Shown here piece after piece: positions 34,675 through 44,552 of a stretch of DNA of 64,000 nt; position 1 is the first letter of the stretch, and each line of letters starts with the position of its first letter. The notes under the pieces are model-generated. The model did no database searches, was not told where the DNA came from, and saw only the letters and a list, made by a program, of their open reading frames with translations. The stretch covers positions 2,666,001 to 2,730,000 of the forward strand of contig NZ_CP013293.1 in assembly GCF_001456155.1 (NCBI RefSeq), in the 5' to 3' direction. Made by a program: the position numbers and the translations under genes. This DNA comes from Chryseobacterium sp. IHB B 17019. GTDB taxonomy: Bacteria; Bacteroidota; Bacteroidia; Flavobacteriales; Weeksellaceae.

Positions 34675-36315
34675 ATGATTTTAATTCTCCTGTCAACCAT
34701 TTTTCTGATTCCCGTCTTAATGGGGCTGGGTAAGGCTGTAGAAGGCTTTTCCGGATCTTTGTTTGGTGGAATTGCCGGAAAAATAGCTTCAGGGATCTTA
34801 GGAATTAGTCTGATTTGGACAATTCTTGCATTTTTTATTCCTTTAAATATATATGTAGAAATCCCAACAGTTTTATTGGGATTGATTTTCTTTTTTAAGA
34901 ATAAATTATACCGGGAATTTTATCCGTTTTCAAAAAAAGAATTTTCACTAGTTTTAATTATTTCATTAATAATTTTACTTTGCGGCTCCTTCTATCCTTA
35001 TATACTGGATCACTTTGGATATTATGTTCCTACTATAAAATGGCTTACGGAATTTGGTCTTATTAAGGGTATTTCAAATCTGGATTTCACTTTGGGACAG
35101 ATGTCGATCTGGCATATTTTCCAGGCTGGATTTTCCAATTTTTCTGATCCGTTTTTAAGGATGAATTCAATATTATTAATTGTTTATACCTTATATGTTG
35201 TAGAAAAAAAAAGTTGGATTCATCTATGTTTTATTCCAGTATTACTATTGTTTTCACAATCTCCGAGTCCAGATTTGCCGGTGATTGTTTTTTCATTAAT
35301 GATCTTAAATGAAATTATAAAAGAAAATAAACAAACTTCTCTTCTATTCATTTTTTCTGTCTTTGTTTTTGCCATAAAACCTACGATGATATGGCTGCCG
35401 GTTCTAAGCTTCCTTTACTCTATTTTTATTGTTAAATCAAGTTTTAAATATTTGCTACCTGGGATTTTAATCATATTCTTATTTTTTGTTAAAAATATTT
35501 ATACTTTCGGTTATCCCGTTTTTCCGGTTTCGATTGGTGATATCGGTATAAACTGGAAACCCAATCCCGAAGTGCTGAAAACATCTTCACAATATGCCAT
35601 TCAGAAAACGTATGACATGCAGTATTCTTATCAGCAAATCAAAGAGTTTTCCGGTTTTGATTATATTAAAAACTGGCTTTTTTTAGATGGAATTAAATCA
35701 AAAATCAATATCTTTTTTGTTTTAAGCTTAGTTATATTTATTGTTTTCAGTTATATTAAAAAAAATAAAATCATCAGCCTCATTTGCATTTCACTTGTTA
35801 TTAAAAGTATTTTAGTCCTTCTGTTTTCCGCTCAGTACCGATTTTTCATGGATGTGTTTTTTGTAATCTTTTTTGTGATTTTTATTAATTATTTTAATTT
35901 TAAAAAGTCAATTGCTTTATTTTCTGTTTTAAGTATAATTTTCATCACATTTTTCACTCTACCGAATATTGTTCAAATTTATTTGCCAAGTTTCAGGCTG
36001 GGAAGTTTCATGGGAAAATTTGAATCAAAACAGCTGTATACACCTTCAGCTTATCATTACAATAGCTTTAATTCTTTTAAAATAGGAAATTTACAATTTA
36101 ATGTTTCAAAAAAATATCCTTATAATTTTGAAACCCAGCTTCCTGCAATCTCAGAAAACTACATCTCTGAGGATGTAAAAGCAGGAATCTTTCCACAGCT
36201 CGTCGATGAAAAAAATATCAGAAAAGGATTCATCTGGAAAAAATTAAATCAAAAAGAAAAAAACGAGGCGAAAAACATTATCAATTCTATCAACAATTCG
36301 TATAAACAGAAGTAA
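34675..36315 (+). CDS. Polytopic inner-membrane protein (LIC_10190-like)
   Basis: The 546-residue protein has about ten or more hydrophobic segments, beginning MILILLSTIFLIPVLMGLGK, with a soluble C-terminal part of about 100 residues (QLYTPSAYHYNSFNSF to the end). The periplasmic-loop sequence SFYPYILDHFGYYVPTIKWL near residue 105 resembles the acceptor loop of GT-C or O-antigen-polymerase-type proteins. I recall it as similar to the family called LIC_10190 in Flavobacteriia. A role in glycan or lipid-linked sugar handling is possible but not shown. It precedes aroC by 43 bases. Confidence 0.6.
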   Translation: MILILLSTIFLIPVLMGLGKAVEGFSGSLFGGIAGKIASGILGISLIWTILAFFIPLNIYVEIPTVLLGLIFFFKNKLYREFYPFSKKEFSLVLIISLIILLCGSFYPYILDHFGYYVPTIKWLTEFGLIKGISNLDFTLGQMSIWHIFQAGFSNFSDPFLRMNSILLIVYTLYVVEKKSWIHLCFIPVLLLFSQSPSPDLPVIVFSLMILNEIIKENKQTSLLFIFSVFVFAIKPTMIWLPVLSFLYSIFIVKSSFKYLLPGILIIFLFFVKNIYTFGYPVFPVSIGDIGINWKPNPEVLKTSSQYAIQKTYDMQYSYQQIKEFSGFDYIKNWLFLDGIKSKINIFFVLSLVIFIVFSYIKKNKIISLICISLVIKSILVLLFSAQYRFFMDVFFVIFFVIFINYFNFKKSIALFSVLSIIFITFFTLPNIVQIYLPSFRLGSFMGKFESKQLYTPSAYHYNSFNSFKIGNLQFNVSKKYPYNFETQLPAISENYISEDVKAGIFPQLVDEKNIRKGFIWKKLNQKEKNEAKNIINSINNSYKQK

Positions 36316-36346
36316 TTCTAGCACCTTCTATCTGAAGAAAAAGCCG

Positions 36347-36354
36347 TAAATTTG
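36347..36354 (+). promoter_or_regulatory. -7 promoter box (TAAATTTG) of aroC
   Basis: The box matches the Bacteroidota TAnnTTTG consensus and ends four bases before the ATG of aroC. Transcription would start at or next to the start codon. No clear TTG element was found upstream. Confidence 0.4.
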
Positions 36355-36358
36355 TATC

Positions 36359-37429
36359 ATGTTAAATACTCTAGGTAATCTTCTCAGTCTTACAACATTT
36401 GGAGAGAGTCACGGTCTGGCTTACGGTGGAATCATTAATAACTTTCCGGCAGGTTTAACGGTTGATTTCGATAAAATTCAATACGAATTAGACCGCAGAA
36501 AACCCGGACAATCCGCAATCGTAACCCAGCGAAAAGAAAGTGATACCGTGAAATTTCTGTCAGGAATTTTTGACGGAAAAACTACAGGCACTCCCATCGG
36601 CTTTATCATCGAAAATGAAAATCAGAAGTCAAAAGATTATGATCACATTGCGAATTCTTATCGTCCGAGTCATGCAGATTTTACGTATGATCAGAAATTT
36701 GGTTTGAGAGATTATCGCGGCGGAGGAAAATCTTCGGCCAGAGAAACAATAAACTGGGTAGTTGCCGGAGCTTTGGCAAAGCAACTCATTTCAACCATTG
36801 AAATCAATGCATACGTTTCTTCCGTAGGCGAAATTTTCTGCGAAAAACCTTATCAGGCATTGGATTTTTCTAAAACGGAAAGCAATGAAGTTCGTTGTCC
36901 TGACGCGGAAACTGCTGAAAAAATGATTGAAAGAATCAAGGAAATCAAAAAAGAAGGGAACACGATCGGAGGAACTATTACTTGCGTGATTAAAAATGTT
37001 CCTGTCGGAATTGGTGAGCCGGTTTTTTCCAAACTTCAGGCAGAACTGGGAAAAGCAATGCTGAACATCAATGCGGCAAAAGGCTTTGAATATGGAAGTG
37101 GATTCTGCGGCGCAAAAATGACCGGAAAAGAGCACAATGACCTTTTCAACGAAGATTTTACCACAAAATCTAATCTCTCAGGAGGAATTCAAGGGGGAAT
37201 TTCCAATGGAATGGATATCTATTTCAGGGTAGCTTTCAAGCCTGTGGCAACGATTTTGAGACCCCAGGAAAGTGTTGACAAAGATGGAAACCCGGTAGTT
37301 GTTGAAGGAAAAGGTCGTCACGATCCTTGTGTGCTTCCAAGAGCGGTTCCGATAGTAGAAAATCTGGCAGCTTTTGTTTTGGCTGATCTATTTCTGATCA
37401 ATAAAACAAGAAATATAAATAATTTTTAA
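36359..37429 (+). CDS. aroC: Chorismate synthase
   Basis: The enzyme converts 5-enolpyruvylshikimate 3-phosphate to chorismate, the last shared step of aromatic amino acid synthesis, using reduced FMN. The family signatures are present: [19 protein letters not shown] at residue 16, the middle segment [17 protein letters not shown], and [13 protein letters not shown] near residue 275, followed by [12 protein letters not shown]. At 356 residues it has the usual length. The ATG at 36359 directly follows a promoter box. The following thioredoxin-fold genes are on the same strand but functionally unrelated. Confidence 0.96.
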   Translation: MLNTLGNLLSLTTFGESHGLAYGGIINNFPAGLTVDFDKIQYELDRRKPGQSAIVTQRKESDTVKFLSGIFDGKTTGTPIGFIIENENQKSKDYDHIANSYRPSHADFTYDQKFGLRDYRGGGKSSARETINWVVAGALAKQLISTIEINAYVSSVGEIFCEKPYQALDFSKTESNEVRCPDAETAEKMIERIKEIKKEGNTIGGTITCVIKNVPVGIGEPVFSKLQAELGKAMLNINAAKGFEYGSGFCGAKMTGKEHNDLFNEDFTTKSNLSGGIQGGISNGMDIYFRVAFKPVATILRPQESVDKDGNPVVVEGKGRHDPCVLPRAVPIVENLAAFVLADLFLINKTRNINNF

Positions 37430-37446
37430 TATAAATATTTTTAGTA

Positions 37447-38010
37447 ATGAAAAATTACTGGGAAAAAAGTATCTCTTTCGAAGAGTATCTTACAATCGGG
37501 AAAAAAAGGTTGGAAAGTCCTGCTTCTCAACAGGAAATCGACTATAAAAAATATTACGAACTCGGACTTCAAAGAATCGACAGGACCATAAAAAAATATG
37601 TTCCGGATGAAGACCAGCTAAAAGAATTGGAATCTAAAAACTTTGATGGAAAAATTTTAATCATTTCCGAAGTTTGGTGTGGTGATGCAAGCTCGACCGT
37701 GCCGGCTTTGGTTAAATTTTTCGAAGGCAAAAATGAAGTGAAAATTTTTCTCAGAGACAGCGATAAAAGTTTAATTAATCAATTTTTGACCAACGGAACA
37801 GAGTCTATTCCGAAAGTTATTATCCTGGATAAAGATTTTAATGTAAAAAATTCATGGGGACCACGTTCAAAATACGGAAAAGAATTGTTAATGAAATACA
37901 AAGCAGATCCTGAAGCTTATCCAAAGGAAACTTTTTATAATGACCTTCAGATTTACTATGCTAAAAACAGGGGAAAAGATGCTGTTCAGGAAATATTGGA
38001 ATTGTTGTAA
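37447..38010 (+). CDS. Thioredoxin-fold protein with single active-site Cys (WCGD)
   Basis: The 187-residue cytoplasmic protein has a thioredoxin-like centre: ILIISEVWCGDASSTVPALV near residues 77-96, and the cis-proline region GTESIPKVIILD. Only one Cys of the usual CxxC is present (WCGD), as in a group of thioredoxin-like proteins common in Bacteroidota; it may act as a reductase with a single Cys or as a binding protein. Helical N-terminal residues 1-70 are specific to this group. It is 17 bases downstream of aroC and 22 upstream of a TlpA-type gene. Confidence 0.8.
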   Translation: MKNYWEKSISFEEYLTIGKKRLESPASQQEIDYKKYYELGLQRIDRTIKKYVPDEDQLKELESKNFDGKILIISEVWCGDASSTVPALVKFFEGKNEVKIFLRDSDKSLINQFLTNGTESIPKVIILDKDFNVKNSWGPRSKYGKELLMKYKADPEAYPKETFYNDLQIYYAKNRGKDAVQEILELL

Positions 38011-38032
38011 TTTTAATTATTAAAAGTAAAAA

Positions 38033-38572
38033 ATGAAAAAAAATATAATTTATCTTGTTTTAATCGTCATCATCGGAGTGATTGCATTTGTGCCGGGAGT
38101 AAAAGAAAAACTGCAGGACACGTTCTTCCCGATCGCAACCATTGAAAATGCAGTTCATGTAAGTGAAGAAGATTACAACATTGAGCTTCAAGGGATTAAT
38201 ACACCAAACACCAATCTTAAAAATTTCAGAAATAAAGCCGTTTTCCTGAATTTCTGGGGAACTTGGTGTCCTCCATGCAGAAAAGAATGGCCTTCTATCC
38301 AAAAATTATATGATACGAGAAAAAACCAGGTAGATTTTGTTCTGATCGCGATGAATGATCAGGAAGATGCGGTAAGAAAATTTTTAAAAGAAAATAATTA
38401 TAACGTTCCCGTTTATATTGCTCAAAGCCCGATTTCGGAGAAAATTCTTCCTAAAGTTTTCCCTACTACTTACCTTCTCGACAAAAATGGAAGAATCATC
38501 ATTAAAGAAGATGCGTCAAGAGACTGGAACACAGAATCTGTACACCAGTTCATCGATAATATTATCAAATAA
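38033..38572 (+). CDS. TlpA-family thiol:disulfide oxidoreductase
   Basis: An N-terminal membrane anchor (KNIIYLVLIVIIGVIAFVPG) is followed by a periplasmic thioredoxin domain with the active site NFWGTWCPPCRKEW (residues 75-88) and the cis-Pro segment KVFPTTYLLDKNGRI. Such proteins reduce periplasmic disulfides, often for cytochrome c maturation or stress protection. At 179 residues it has normal family length. It lies 22 bases after the preceding thioredoxin-fold gene, so the two are probably cotranscribed. Confidence 0.88.
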   Translation: MKKNIIYLVLIVIIGVIAFVPGVKEKLQDTFFPIATIENAVHVSEEDYNIELQGINTPNTNLKNFRNKAVFLNFWGTWCPPCRKEWPSIQKLYDTRKNQVDFVLIAMNDQEDAVRKFLKENNYNVPVYIAQSPISEKILPKVFPTTYLLDKNGRIIIKEDASRDWNTESVHQFIDNIIK

Positions 38573-38655
38573 GTTTTAACTAAATTTATAATTTGTTGGT
38601 ACAGAATTTGCGAATTTTAAAGAGTTAAAAAATTATTTAAAACTAAACACAGAAA

Positions 38656-39003
38656 ATGAAGTATTCGAAATTAAACCTAGCAAAAGAAGCAATCAATCAC
38701 AAGGGCTTTGTGAAAAAGATTCCCGATATTTTCAGAATGGTAAAAATGTGGAGAAAAGGAAATTATCCTATGAAATCCATTGATATTATCCTGCCGCTGT
38801 TGGGACTTTTATATGTCATCTCCCCGATTGACCTTTTGCCCGAAGTTGCCGTTCCCGTGATTGGTGTTTTGGATGATCTTGCCGTTTTATCGCTGGCGAT
38901 CCCAAAACTCATCAAAGAAGTAGACAAGTTTCTGCTTTGGGAGGCTGAGCAAAAATACAATTCGGGCAACACGAAAGTAATAGACGCCGAAATAATAAAA
39001 TAA
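38656..39003 (+). CDS. YkvA-like DUF1232 protein
   Basis: The 115-residue protein contains the DUF1232 core: IDIILPLLGLLYVISPIDLL, then PEVAVPVIGVLDDLAVL, a membrane-associated helical hairpin with conserved SPIDL-PE and DD. Its function in bacteria is not established. A terminator follows directly. Confidence 0.85.
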   Translation: MKYSKLNLAKEAINHKGFVKKIPDIFRMVKMWRKGNYPMKSIDIILPLLGLLYVISPIDLLPEVAVPVIGVLDDLAVLSLAIPKLIKEVDKFLLWEAEQKYNSGNTKVIDAEIIK

Positions 39004-39006
39004 TTT

Positions 39007-39033
39007 AAAACCATCTTTAACGATGGTTTTTTT
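39007..39033 (+). terminator. Terminator after the DUF1232 gene
   Basis: AAAACCATC pairs with GATGGTTTT around a short loop and is followed by a T-run, a few bases past the stop. Confidence 0.75.
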
Positions 39034-39152
39034 GTGATGTGAATAGCTAATGCTTCTAAGTCAGTTTAAAATCATTTTGAATATTGAATATTTCATTTTT
39101 AAAAAATTAACAATTGACTTACGAAGTAAAATTGACAATTGACCTAAAAAAA

Positions 39153-39182
39153 TTGCCTTTTAACATCATTTCCTTAAATTTG
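39153..39182 (+). promoter_or_regulatory. Promoter of the UMP synthase gene
   Basis: TTG at 39153-39155 and TAAATTTG at 39175-39182 are separated by 19 bases, a good match to the Bacteroidota primary sigma consensus. The ATG is at 39202. Confidence 0.65.
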
Positions 39183-39201
39183 CAACATCTAATAAAAAAT
39201 A

Positions 39202-40581
39202 ATGGAAAGTAAAAAAGAATTCTTTTTGGAGTGCTACAAGCTGGGTATCATTAAATTCGGAAGATTTACATTAAAAAGTGGTATTGAAAGTCCGTTTTAT
39301 GTAGATTTGAGACCTTTGGCTTCAGATCCTAAAATTTTGAAAAATTTGGCTAATTATTTATTGGAAATGCTTCCATTGGATAATTTTGACCTGATCTGCG
39401 GAGTTCCTTATGCTGCGCTTCCAATGGCAACAGCGATGTCTTTGGAAAGCTATATTCCATTAATCATTAAAAGAAAAGAAGCTAAAAACTACGGTACAAA
39501 AAAATTAATCGAAGGAATTTACCAAAAAGGGCAAAACTGTCTTTTGGTAGAAGATGTGATTACTTCCGGAAAATCCTTAATAGAAACCATTGCTGAAGTT
39601 GAGCAGGAAGATCTTAAAGTTGCTGATATCGTTGTTGTTCTAGACAGGGAGCAAGGTGGAAAACAGCTTTTGGAAAGCAAAGGATACAGAGTTCATACAC
39701 TTTTCAATATTTCGGAGGTTTGCGAAATTCTTCAGGAAAATGGAGAGTTGACAGACGATGAAGTGAAAAGAATCCAGGATTTTTTACTTGGAAATCATAT
39801 TCAGTTTGAAGAGGAAAACAGACTTTCTTATCAGGAAAAATTTGAAAACGCTCAGCATTCCGTTTCTAAAAAATTATTAGAAACCGCTTTGGCAAAAGAA
39901 TCTAATTTAATTGCATCTGCTGATGTTACAACAACTCAGGAGCTGTTGGATTTAGCCGAAAAAGTAGGACCGCATGTAATTGCTCTGAAAACTCATATTG
40001 ATATTATTTCTGATTTCGAATACGAAAAAACAATAGTTCCTTTAAAAGCTCTGGCTGCAAAACACAACTTTCTATTAATGGAAGACAGAAAATTTGCGGA
40101 TATCGGAAATACTCAGGAACTTCAGTTTACGAGTGGAGTTTTCAAAATTACAGATTGGGCAGATTTCGTTACTTCACAGGTGATCGGCGGTTTTGAATCT
40201 TTAGACTGCTTTAAAAATGTGGGTGTTGTGGCCATCATCGGAATGTCTTCCAAAGGAACGTTGACTACAAACGCATACAGGGAAGAAGCATTAAAAATAG
40301 CTTCATCGCACCCAAATGTAATCGGGGGAGTTTCTCAAAATCCGCTTCCGGCTGAAATGTTATTGTTCACACCGGGAGTAAACCTGGCAGATTCGGGTGA
40401 TGGAAAAGGACAGCAGTACAATACTCCGGACCATGTTTTCAAAATGCTTCACACTGATTTTATCATTGTAGGAAGAGGAATTTATAAAGCAGAAAACCCT
40501 GAACAGGCTGCAGCAACTTATAAGAATGCAGGCTGGAATGCTTATCTAAATTCTCTTGAAAAAAAAGTAACCCAAAGTTAA
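39202..40581 (+). CDS. Bifunctional UMP synthase (OPRT-OMP decarboxylase fusion, eukaryote-like)
   Basis: The 459-residue protein joins orotate phosphoribosyltransferase (residues 1-200; PRPP site CLLVEDVITSGKSLIETI) to orotidine-5'-phosphate decarboxylase (220-459; catalytic D295-x-K297 in MEDRKFADIGNT, phosphate site GDGKGQQYNTPDHV, IIVGRGIY). It performs the last two steps of UMP synthesis. Domain order and the decarboxylase sequence (ALKTHIDIISDF, EDRKFADIGNT) resemble the eukaryotic UMPS type rather than short bacterial PyrF. Bacterial examples are known, so this may be an old acquisition. It has its own promoter and stands alone. Confidence 0.93.
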   Translation: MESKKEFFLECYKLGIIKFGRFTLKSGIESPFYVDLRPLASDPKILKNLANYLLEMLPLDNFDLICGVPYAALPMATAMSLESYIPLIIKRKEAKNYGTKKLIEGIYQKGQNCLLVEDVITSGKSLIETIAEVEQEDLKVADIVVVLDREQGGKQLLESKGYRVHTLFNISEVCEILQENGELTDDEVKRIQDFLLGNHIQFEEENRLSYQEKFENAQHSVSKKLLETALAKESNLIASADVTTTQELLDLAEKVGPHVIALKTHIDIISDFEYEKTIVPLKALAAKHNFLLMEDRKFADIGNTQELQFTSGVFKITDWADFVTSQVIGGFESLDCFKNVGVVAIIGMSSKGTLTTNAYREEALKIASSHPNVIGGVSQNPLPAEMLLFTPGVNLADSGDGKGQQYNTPDHVFKMLHTDFIIVGRGIYKAENPEQAAATYKNAGWNAYLNSLEKKVTQS

Positions 40582-40615
40582 AATTAAAATCAAACAAAGT
40601 GTTGACAAAATAAGT

Positions 40616-40623
40616 TATATTTG
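40616..40623 (+). promoter_or_regulatory. -7 promoter box (TATATTTG)
   Basis: Matches TAnnTTTG, 19 bases before the TTG start of the outer-membrane protein at 40642. No well-spaced TTG element upstream. Confidence 0.4.
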
Positions 40624-40641
40624 GCACTTTATCACCATTAA

Positions 40642-43458
40642 TTGAAAAAGCTTAGTATTTATTTTATTTTGTTTCTGGGTGTTGTAGAGGTTTCTGCACA
40701 GAAGGACAGTATTTACATTGAAGCCAGATTGTCTTCAGATAAAAAGATGCTGGACGTGAGTCAGGAACTCGTTTATTATAACAATTCTGAAAAGGATTTA
40801 AACACAATAAAGCTTTTAAACTGGGTTTCAGCTTACAATAAGAGAGGAACCTCATTGGTTTACAGAAAATTGGAAGACAGAAATACAGATCTCCATTTTG
40901 CAAAAAAAGATGAGCTTGGGAAATTATTAAGTTTACACATCAAAAATTCTGATCAGGAAATCCCTGTCAGTGATATTTCTGATGAAAACTTTTTTCTTCC
41001 TCTACAAAATCCTTTGAAACCGGGAGAAAAAGTAAAACTACAGCTGCAATATCAGATTCAGCTTCCTGATAAAAAATTTACGGGATACGGAGTTTCTGAT
41101 AAAAATATAGCATTAAAATATTTCTTTATTGTTCCGGATCGCTTTGATCCGGACAATATTTTGAAAAGAAATTACCACGATATCGAGGAATCAGTTAGCT
41201 TTAATACATACTGGACGGTAAATTTTGACCTCCCTGTTAATTATTTTATTGAAAGTAATCTGCAGCAGGCCCAGATGAATACCTTTAAAGGTTATCTCGA
41301 TTCTGATCCTGAATTTTTAATTTCACAAAACGAATACCCATCCATTAATATCGATACTGACGGCATAAAAACGGAAGTAAAATTTGGGTATAACTTAAAG
41401 CCGGAAGAAAAACAAAATCTCGAGTTTTATCTTCCTCTACATCTTAAATTCATTAAAGAAAGAATTGGCTCTGTTCCGGAAAGGATATTTATTTCTGATA
41501 AATTCAGGCAAAAAGAGGATTTTTTCGGAAATAATGATATCACTTTCTGGAAATTCAGATTTCAGTTATTCACTGATACCGAAAAAACCGACCTTGATTA
41601 TTTCGGGATTATTGCCAAAAAGATTTTAGACGAAAGCATTATTACTGATAAACAGGATTACCATTGGTTTAAAAGTGGACTTAAATCTTATCTTGAAATT
41701 CAATATTTAAAGAAATTTTACGCAGACACAAAATTATTAGGAACTTTACCTGAAACAAAAGTTTTCGGGATAAAACCACTGAAATTATTTCATGCTTCAA
41801 AAATAAATCTGATAGATCGTTACGGTTTGGCGTATCAATACATCATGTCTCAAAACCTGGATCAGAAAATCAATGAAAAATATACCGTTTTGAGCAACTT
41901 TAATGATATGGCTATCAGCAGTTTTGAAACGGGAAGCTTATTCAACTATTCGGCGGATAAAATGGGGTATGAAAACTTTGACAGTCTTGTACAAAATTTT
42001 ATCATAGAAAACACTGACAAACAAGTCAATCCAAATGATTTTCTAAAAAAGCTTGCAGAAAAAGATAAAAGAACAGCATATTTAACGGATTTTTTACAGC
42101 ATAAAAACAGAGTAAATTTTAAGCTTAAAAGATTTAAAAAAGAAAATGATTCTTTAAATATTAAAATTAATAAAAATACTTTCGCCAATATTCCCGTAAA
42201 GCTTCAGACCGAAACAACGCAGGGCGATAAAAAAGAATACTGGGTAGAAAGCGAAGAAAATGTAAAAACCAAAACATTTTCAATTCCCGCTTCAGATATT
42301 TACAAAATCACACTGAACGATGATTACATCTTCCCGGAATCAAATTACAGGGATAATTTCCTTTATGCAAAAGGGTTTTTCTCAAATACTAAAAAAATAA
42401 AATTAAAACTGATAAAAGATATCCCGAATCCTGAATTTAATGAGATTTATATCAGTCCGAGAGTGCGGTTTAATAATACGTATGACAAATTCCTGATTGG
42501 ATTCAATTTTAAAAATCAATCTTTTTTTGATCAGAAGTTTTTATATTCCCTAACTCCTACTTACAGTACCGGAACAGGAAAACTTACAGGTTCAGGATCG
42601 GTTGCCTACTCTTTTTTGCCAGCTGAAAGTATCATCCGAAGCCTGACTTTCGGAGTTTCCGGATCTTATTTTCATTATGATTATGATCTGGCTTATCGAA
42701 AAGCTTCATTGTATTCAAATATTAATTTCAGGAAAAATCCAAGAAGTACAGTGAGTCGCGGGATAGGTATTTCCTACAATTATTTTGAAAGAGATCTGAG
42801 CCCGGAAAGGATTGCAAATAATGATTATGATAAATATAATCTGTGGAGCCTAAGTTATGGATATGTCGATAATCAAAGTATTCACGAAAAAAGTTTAGGG
42901 GTAAGCACACAATCAATGGAAGATTTCAACAAAATAAATGCGGAAGGCTTTTATCGTTGGGAATTTGCTCCAAGACAAAAATTGAGTGTAAGATTATTTG
43001 CCGGATATTTCCTGAGGAATGATACCCGAAATAATACTTTTAATTATGGTATTTCAAGGGTTTCCGATTATTCTTTTTCCTATAATCTTTTGGGACAAAG
43101 TGCAACGGGCGGGATTTTGTCACAGCAATATGTTCTGGCAGACGGTGGATTCAAATCCTTTATTCCTGGGAGCGTAAATAAATGGATTACTTCTGTGAAT
43201 GTGGATACAAGTGTTTGGAAAATTTTCCATGTGTATGCTGATGCGGGAGTTTACCAAAATAAAAATCAACCGACAAAATTCATCTGGGATAGCGGTGTAA
43301 AAGTGAGAGTAATTCCTGATTTCCTCGAAATTTATTTCCCGATACAGTCTTCTTTAGGCTTTGAACCAGGATTTAAAGACTATGCAAAAAGGATCAGATA
43401 TACTTTAATTCTTAATTTAAGTTCAGTTATTAATGCTGCCCGACGAGGTTGGTACTAA
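40642..43458 (+). CDS. Outer-membrane protein: degenerate M1-type peptidase domain plus beta-barrel
   Basis: The 938-residue protein has a signal peptide (MKKLSIYFILFLGVVEVSAQ) and an N-terminal beta domain as in M1 aminopeptidases. The helical middle has HWFKSGLKSYLEIQYLKK, aligning with the W-EG-A-Y-E part of M1 enzymes, but no HExxH is present, so catalysis is probably lost. From about residue 590 the sequence has alternating amphipathic strands (IYISPRVRFNNTYDKFLIGF to RYTLILNL), a C-terminal outer-membrane barrel of 12 or more strands. No ATG precedes the signal peptide; TTG 40642 is used. A role in export or envelope assembly is possible. M1 similarity is by eye. Confidence 0.65.
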   Translation: MKKLSIYFILFLGVVEVSAQKDSIYIEARLSSDKKMLDVSQELVYYNNSEKDLNTIKLLNWVSAYNKRGTSLVYRKLEDRNTDLHFAKKDELGKLLSLHIKNSDQEIPVSDISDENFFLPLQNPLKPGEKVKLQLQYQIQLPDKKFTGYGVSDKNIALKYFFIVPDRFDPDNILKRNYHDIEESVSFNTYWTVNFDLPVNYFIESNLQQAQMNTFKGYLDSDPEFLISQNEYPSINIDTDGIKTEVKFGYNLKPEEKQNLEFYLPLHLKFIKERIGSVPERIFISDKFRQKEDFFGNNDITFWKFRFQLFTDTEKTDLDYFGIIAKKILDESIITDKQDYHWFKSGLKSYLEIQYLKKFYADTKLLGTLPETKVFGIKPLKLFHASKINLIDRYGLAYQYIMSQNLDQKINEKYTVLSNFNDMAISSFETGSLFNYSADKMGYENFDSLVQNFIIENTDKQVNPNDFLKKLAEKDKRTAYLTDFLQHKNRVNFKLKRFKKENDSLNIKINKNTFANIPVKLQTETTQGDKKEYWVESEENVKTKTFSIPASDIYKITLNDDYIFPESNYRDNFLYAKGFFSNTKKIKLKLIKDIPNPEFNEIYISPRVRFNNTYDKFLIGFNFKNQSFFDQKFLYSLTPTYSTGTGKLTGSGSVAYSFLPAESIIRSLTFGVSGSYFHYDYDLAYRKASLYSNINFRKNPRSTVSRGIGISYNYFERDLSPERIANNDYDKYNLWSLSYGYVDNQSIHEKSLGVSTQSMEDFNKINAEGFYRWEFAPRQKLSVRLFAGYFLRNDTRNNTFNYGISRVSDYSFSYNLLGQSATGGILSQQYVLADGGFKSFIPGSVNKWITSVNVDTSVWKIFHVYADAGVYQNKNQPTKFIWDSGVKVRVIPDFLEIYFPIQSSLGFEPGFKDYAKRIRYTLILNLSSVINAARRGWY

Positions 43459-43491
43459 AAAAAACAGCTGTACAAGAGATTGCACAACTGT
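43456..43491 (-). terminator. Terminator of the lamin-tail T9SS gene
   Basis: ACAGTTGTGCAA pairs with TTGTACAGCTGT (two G-U pairs) around four bases, followed by eight T on the minus strand, 35 bases beyond the stop at 43526. Confidence 0.7.
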
Positions 43492-43525
43492 CTGACTTAA
43501 ACTTATATGTAAAAATTGGCTTGCT

Positions 43526-44389
43526 TTAATCCTTTAAAATTTTCTGAGAAACAGGCTCATTATCAATTGTTCCGGTAACGATATAATTTCCTTTCGGAAG
43601 CTCTGTTACGTCTAAACTATAGGCAGATTTCGTTGGTGATACTTTCACAACACGCCCATACATATCGTAAACTTTCACATCCTTAATTTCACCCCCGAAA
43701 ACAATTTCATTTTCTTTTACGAAAGAATTTTCGATAAAACGGAATTTTGAATAATTAAAATCTACGTCAGAAATAGCCAGTGTTCCCCCTGTGGAATTGA
43801 TTGGTGTTGCAGCTCCAACCGTGAAATCCACTGTATTATTATTGGTATCTCCGGAAACTCTTTTAATAGCCGTAGTTGTAGTAGGAGAAGGCGCCGGACC
43901 TGGGCCCTCATACTGATTAGCTGTTCCGTACCCTACAAAATCAACAACATTTGTATTTGTAGGTCCCGTAACCTGCACTGCATTGTTGGCAATAACAATT
44001 TTGCCCGATGTAACGGCGATACCTATTCCTACAGAAGGATTTGGAGAGCCATCAAAATTAATAACGGTAGTTGCAATGAAATCCGGAGTTGGCAGATCTA
44101 CAGTCCCTCCTCCACCTGTGGCTTCCTGAATCAGATAAGTTTGTCCGGGATTTAAAGTAATATTGGGCAGTGTATGATACTGCGTAAAAGTAGCTGCTGC
44201 CGGAGCATACTGTAAAGTTGCACCTGTAAGCGAGGCCGTAGTCGAACCAATATTTTTCAAAACTACGTAATCATTCTTCAGTGTTGATCCTGAGTTTCCT
44301 CCTCCTCCATAAATTTCACTGATGACAATCTGAGCATTTGTAAATGCAAGCATCGAAAAAAATCCGATAAGAGTAAAAGTTTTTTTCAT
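43526..44389 (-). CDS. Lamin-tail-domain protein with T9SS sorting domain
   Basis: The start at 44389 gives a signal peptide (MKKTFTLIGFFSMLAFTNAQ). The lamin-tail-like domain follows (IVISEIYGGGGNSGSTLKND, YVVLKNIGS, PGQTYLIQEA, VVDFVGYGTAN). The C-terminal 80 residues form a T9SS sorting domain of the type VKVYDMYGRVVKV and LPKGNYIVTGTIDNEPVSQK. The protein has 287 residues and is probably surface-attached or released. Its sorting domain is nearly the same as in 44611-45540, so the two are paralogous at the end only. Confidence 0.85.
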   Translation of the reverse strand: MKKTFTLIGFFSMLAFTNAQIVISEIYGGGGNSGSTLKNDYVVLKNIGSTTASLTGATLQYAPAAATFTQYHTLPNITLNPGQTYLIQEATGGGGTVDLPTPDFIATTVINFDGSPNPSVGIGIAVTSGKIVIANNAVQVTGPTNTNVVDFVGYGTANQYEGPGPAPSPTTTTAIKRVSGDTNNNTVDFTVGAATPINSTGGTLAISDVDFNYSKFRFIENSFVKENEIVFGGEIKDVKVYDMYGRVVKVSPTKSAYSLDVTELPKGNYIVTGTIDNEPVSQKILKD

Positions 44390-44552
44390 GATAAAAATAT
44401 TTTGTGTGATGATTTTCAATAGAATACAAAAATAGTACCACACTTGGTGAATTAATTTCTACTCAAAACCTGAATGAGATAATTATATTTAATTCAAAGC
44501 AATTTCAACAAAATATTATTCATGAAAAATATTAATTCAATAAAAATTTAAA

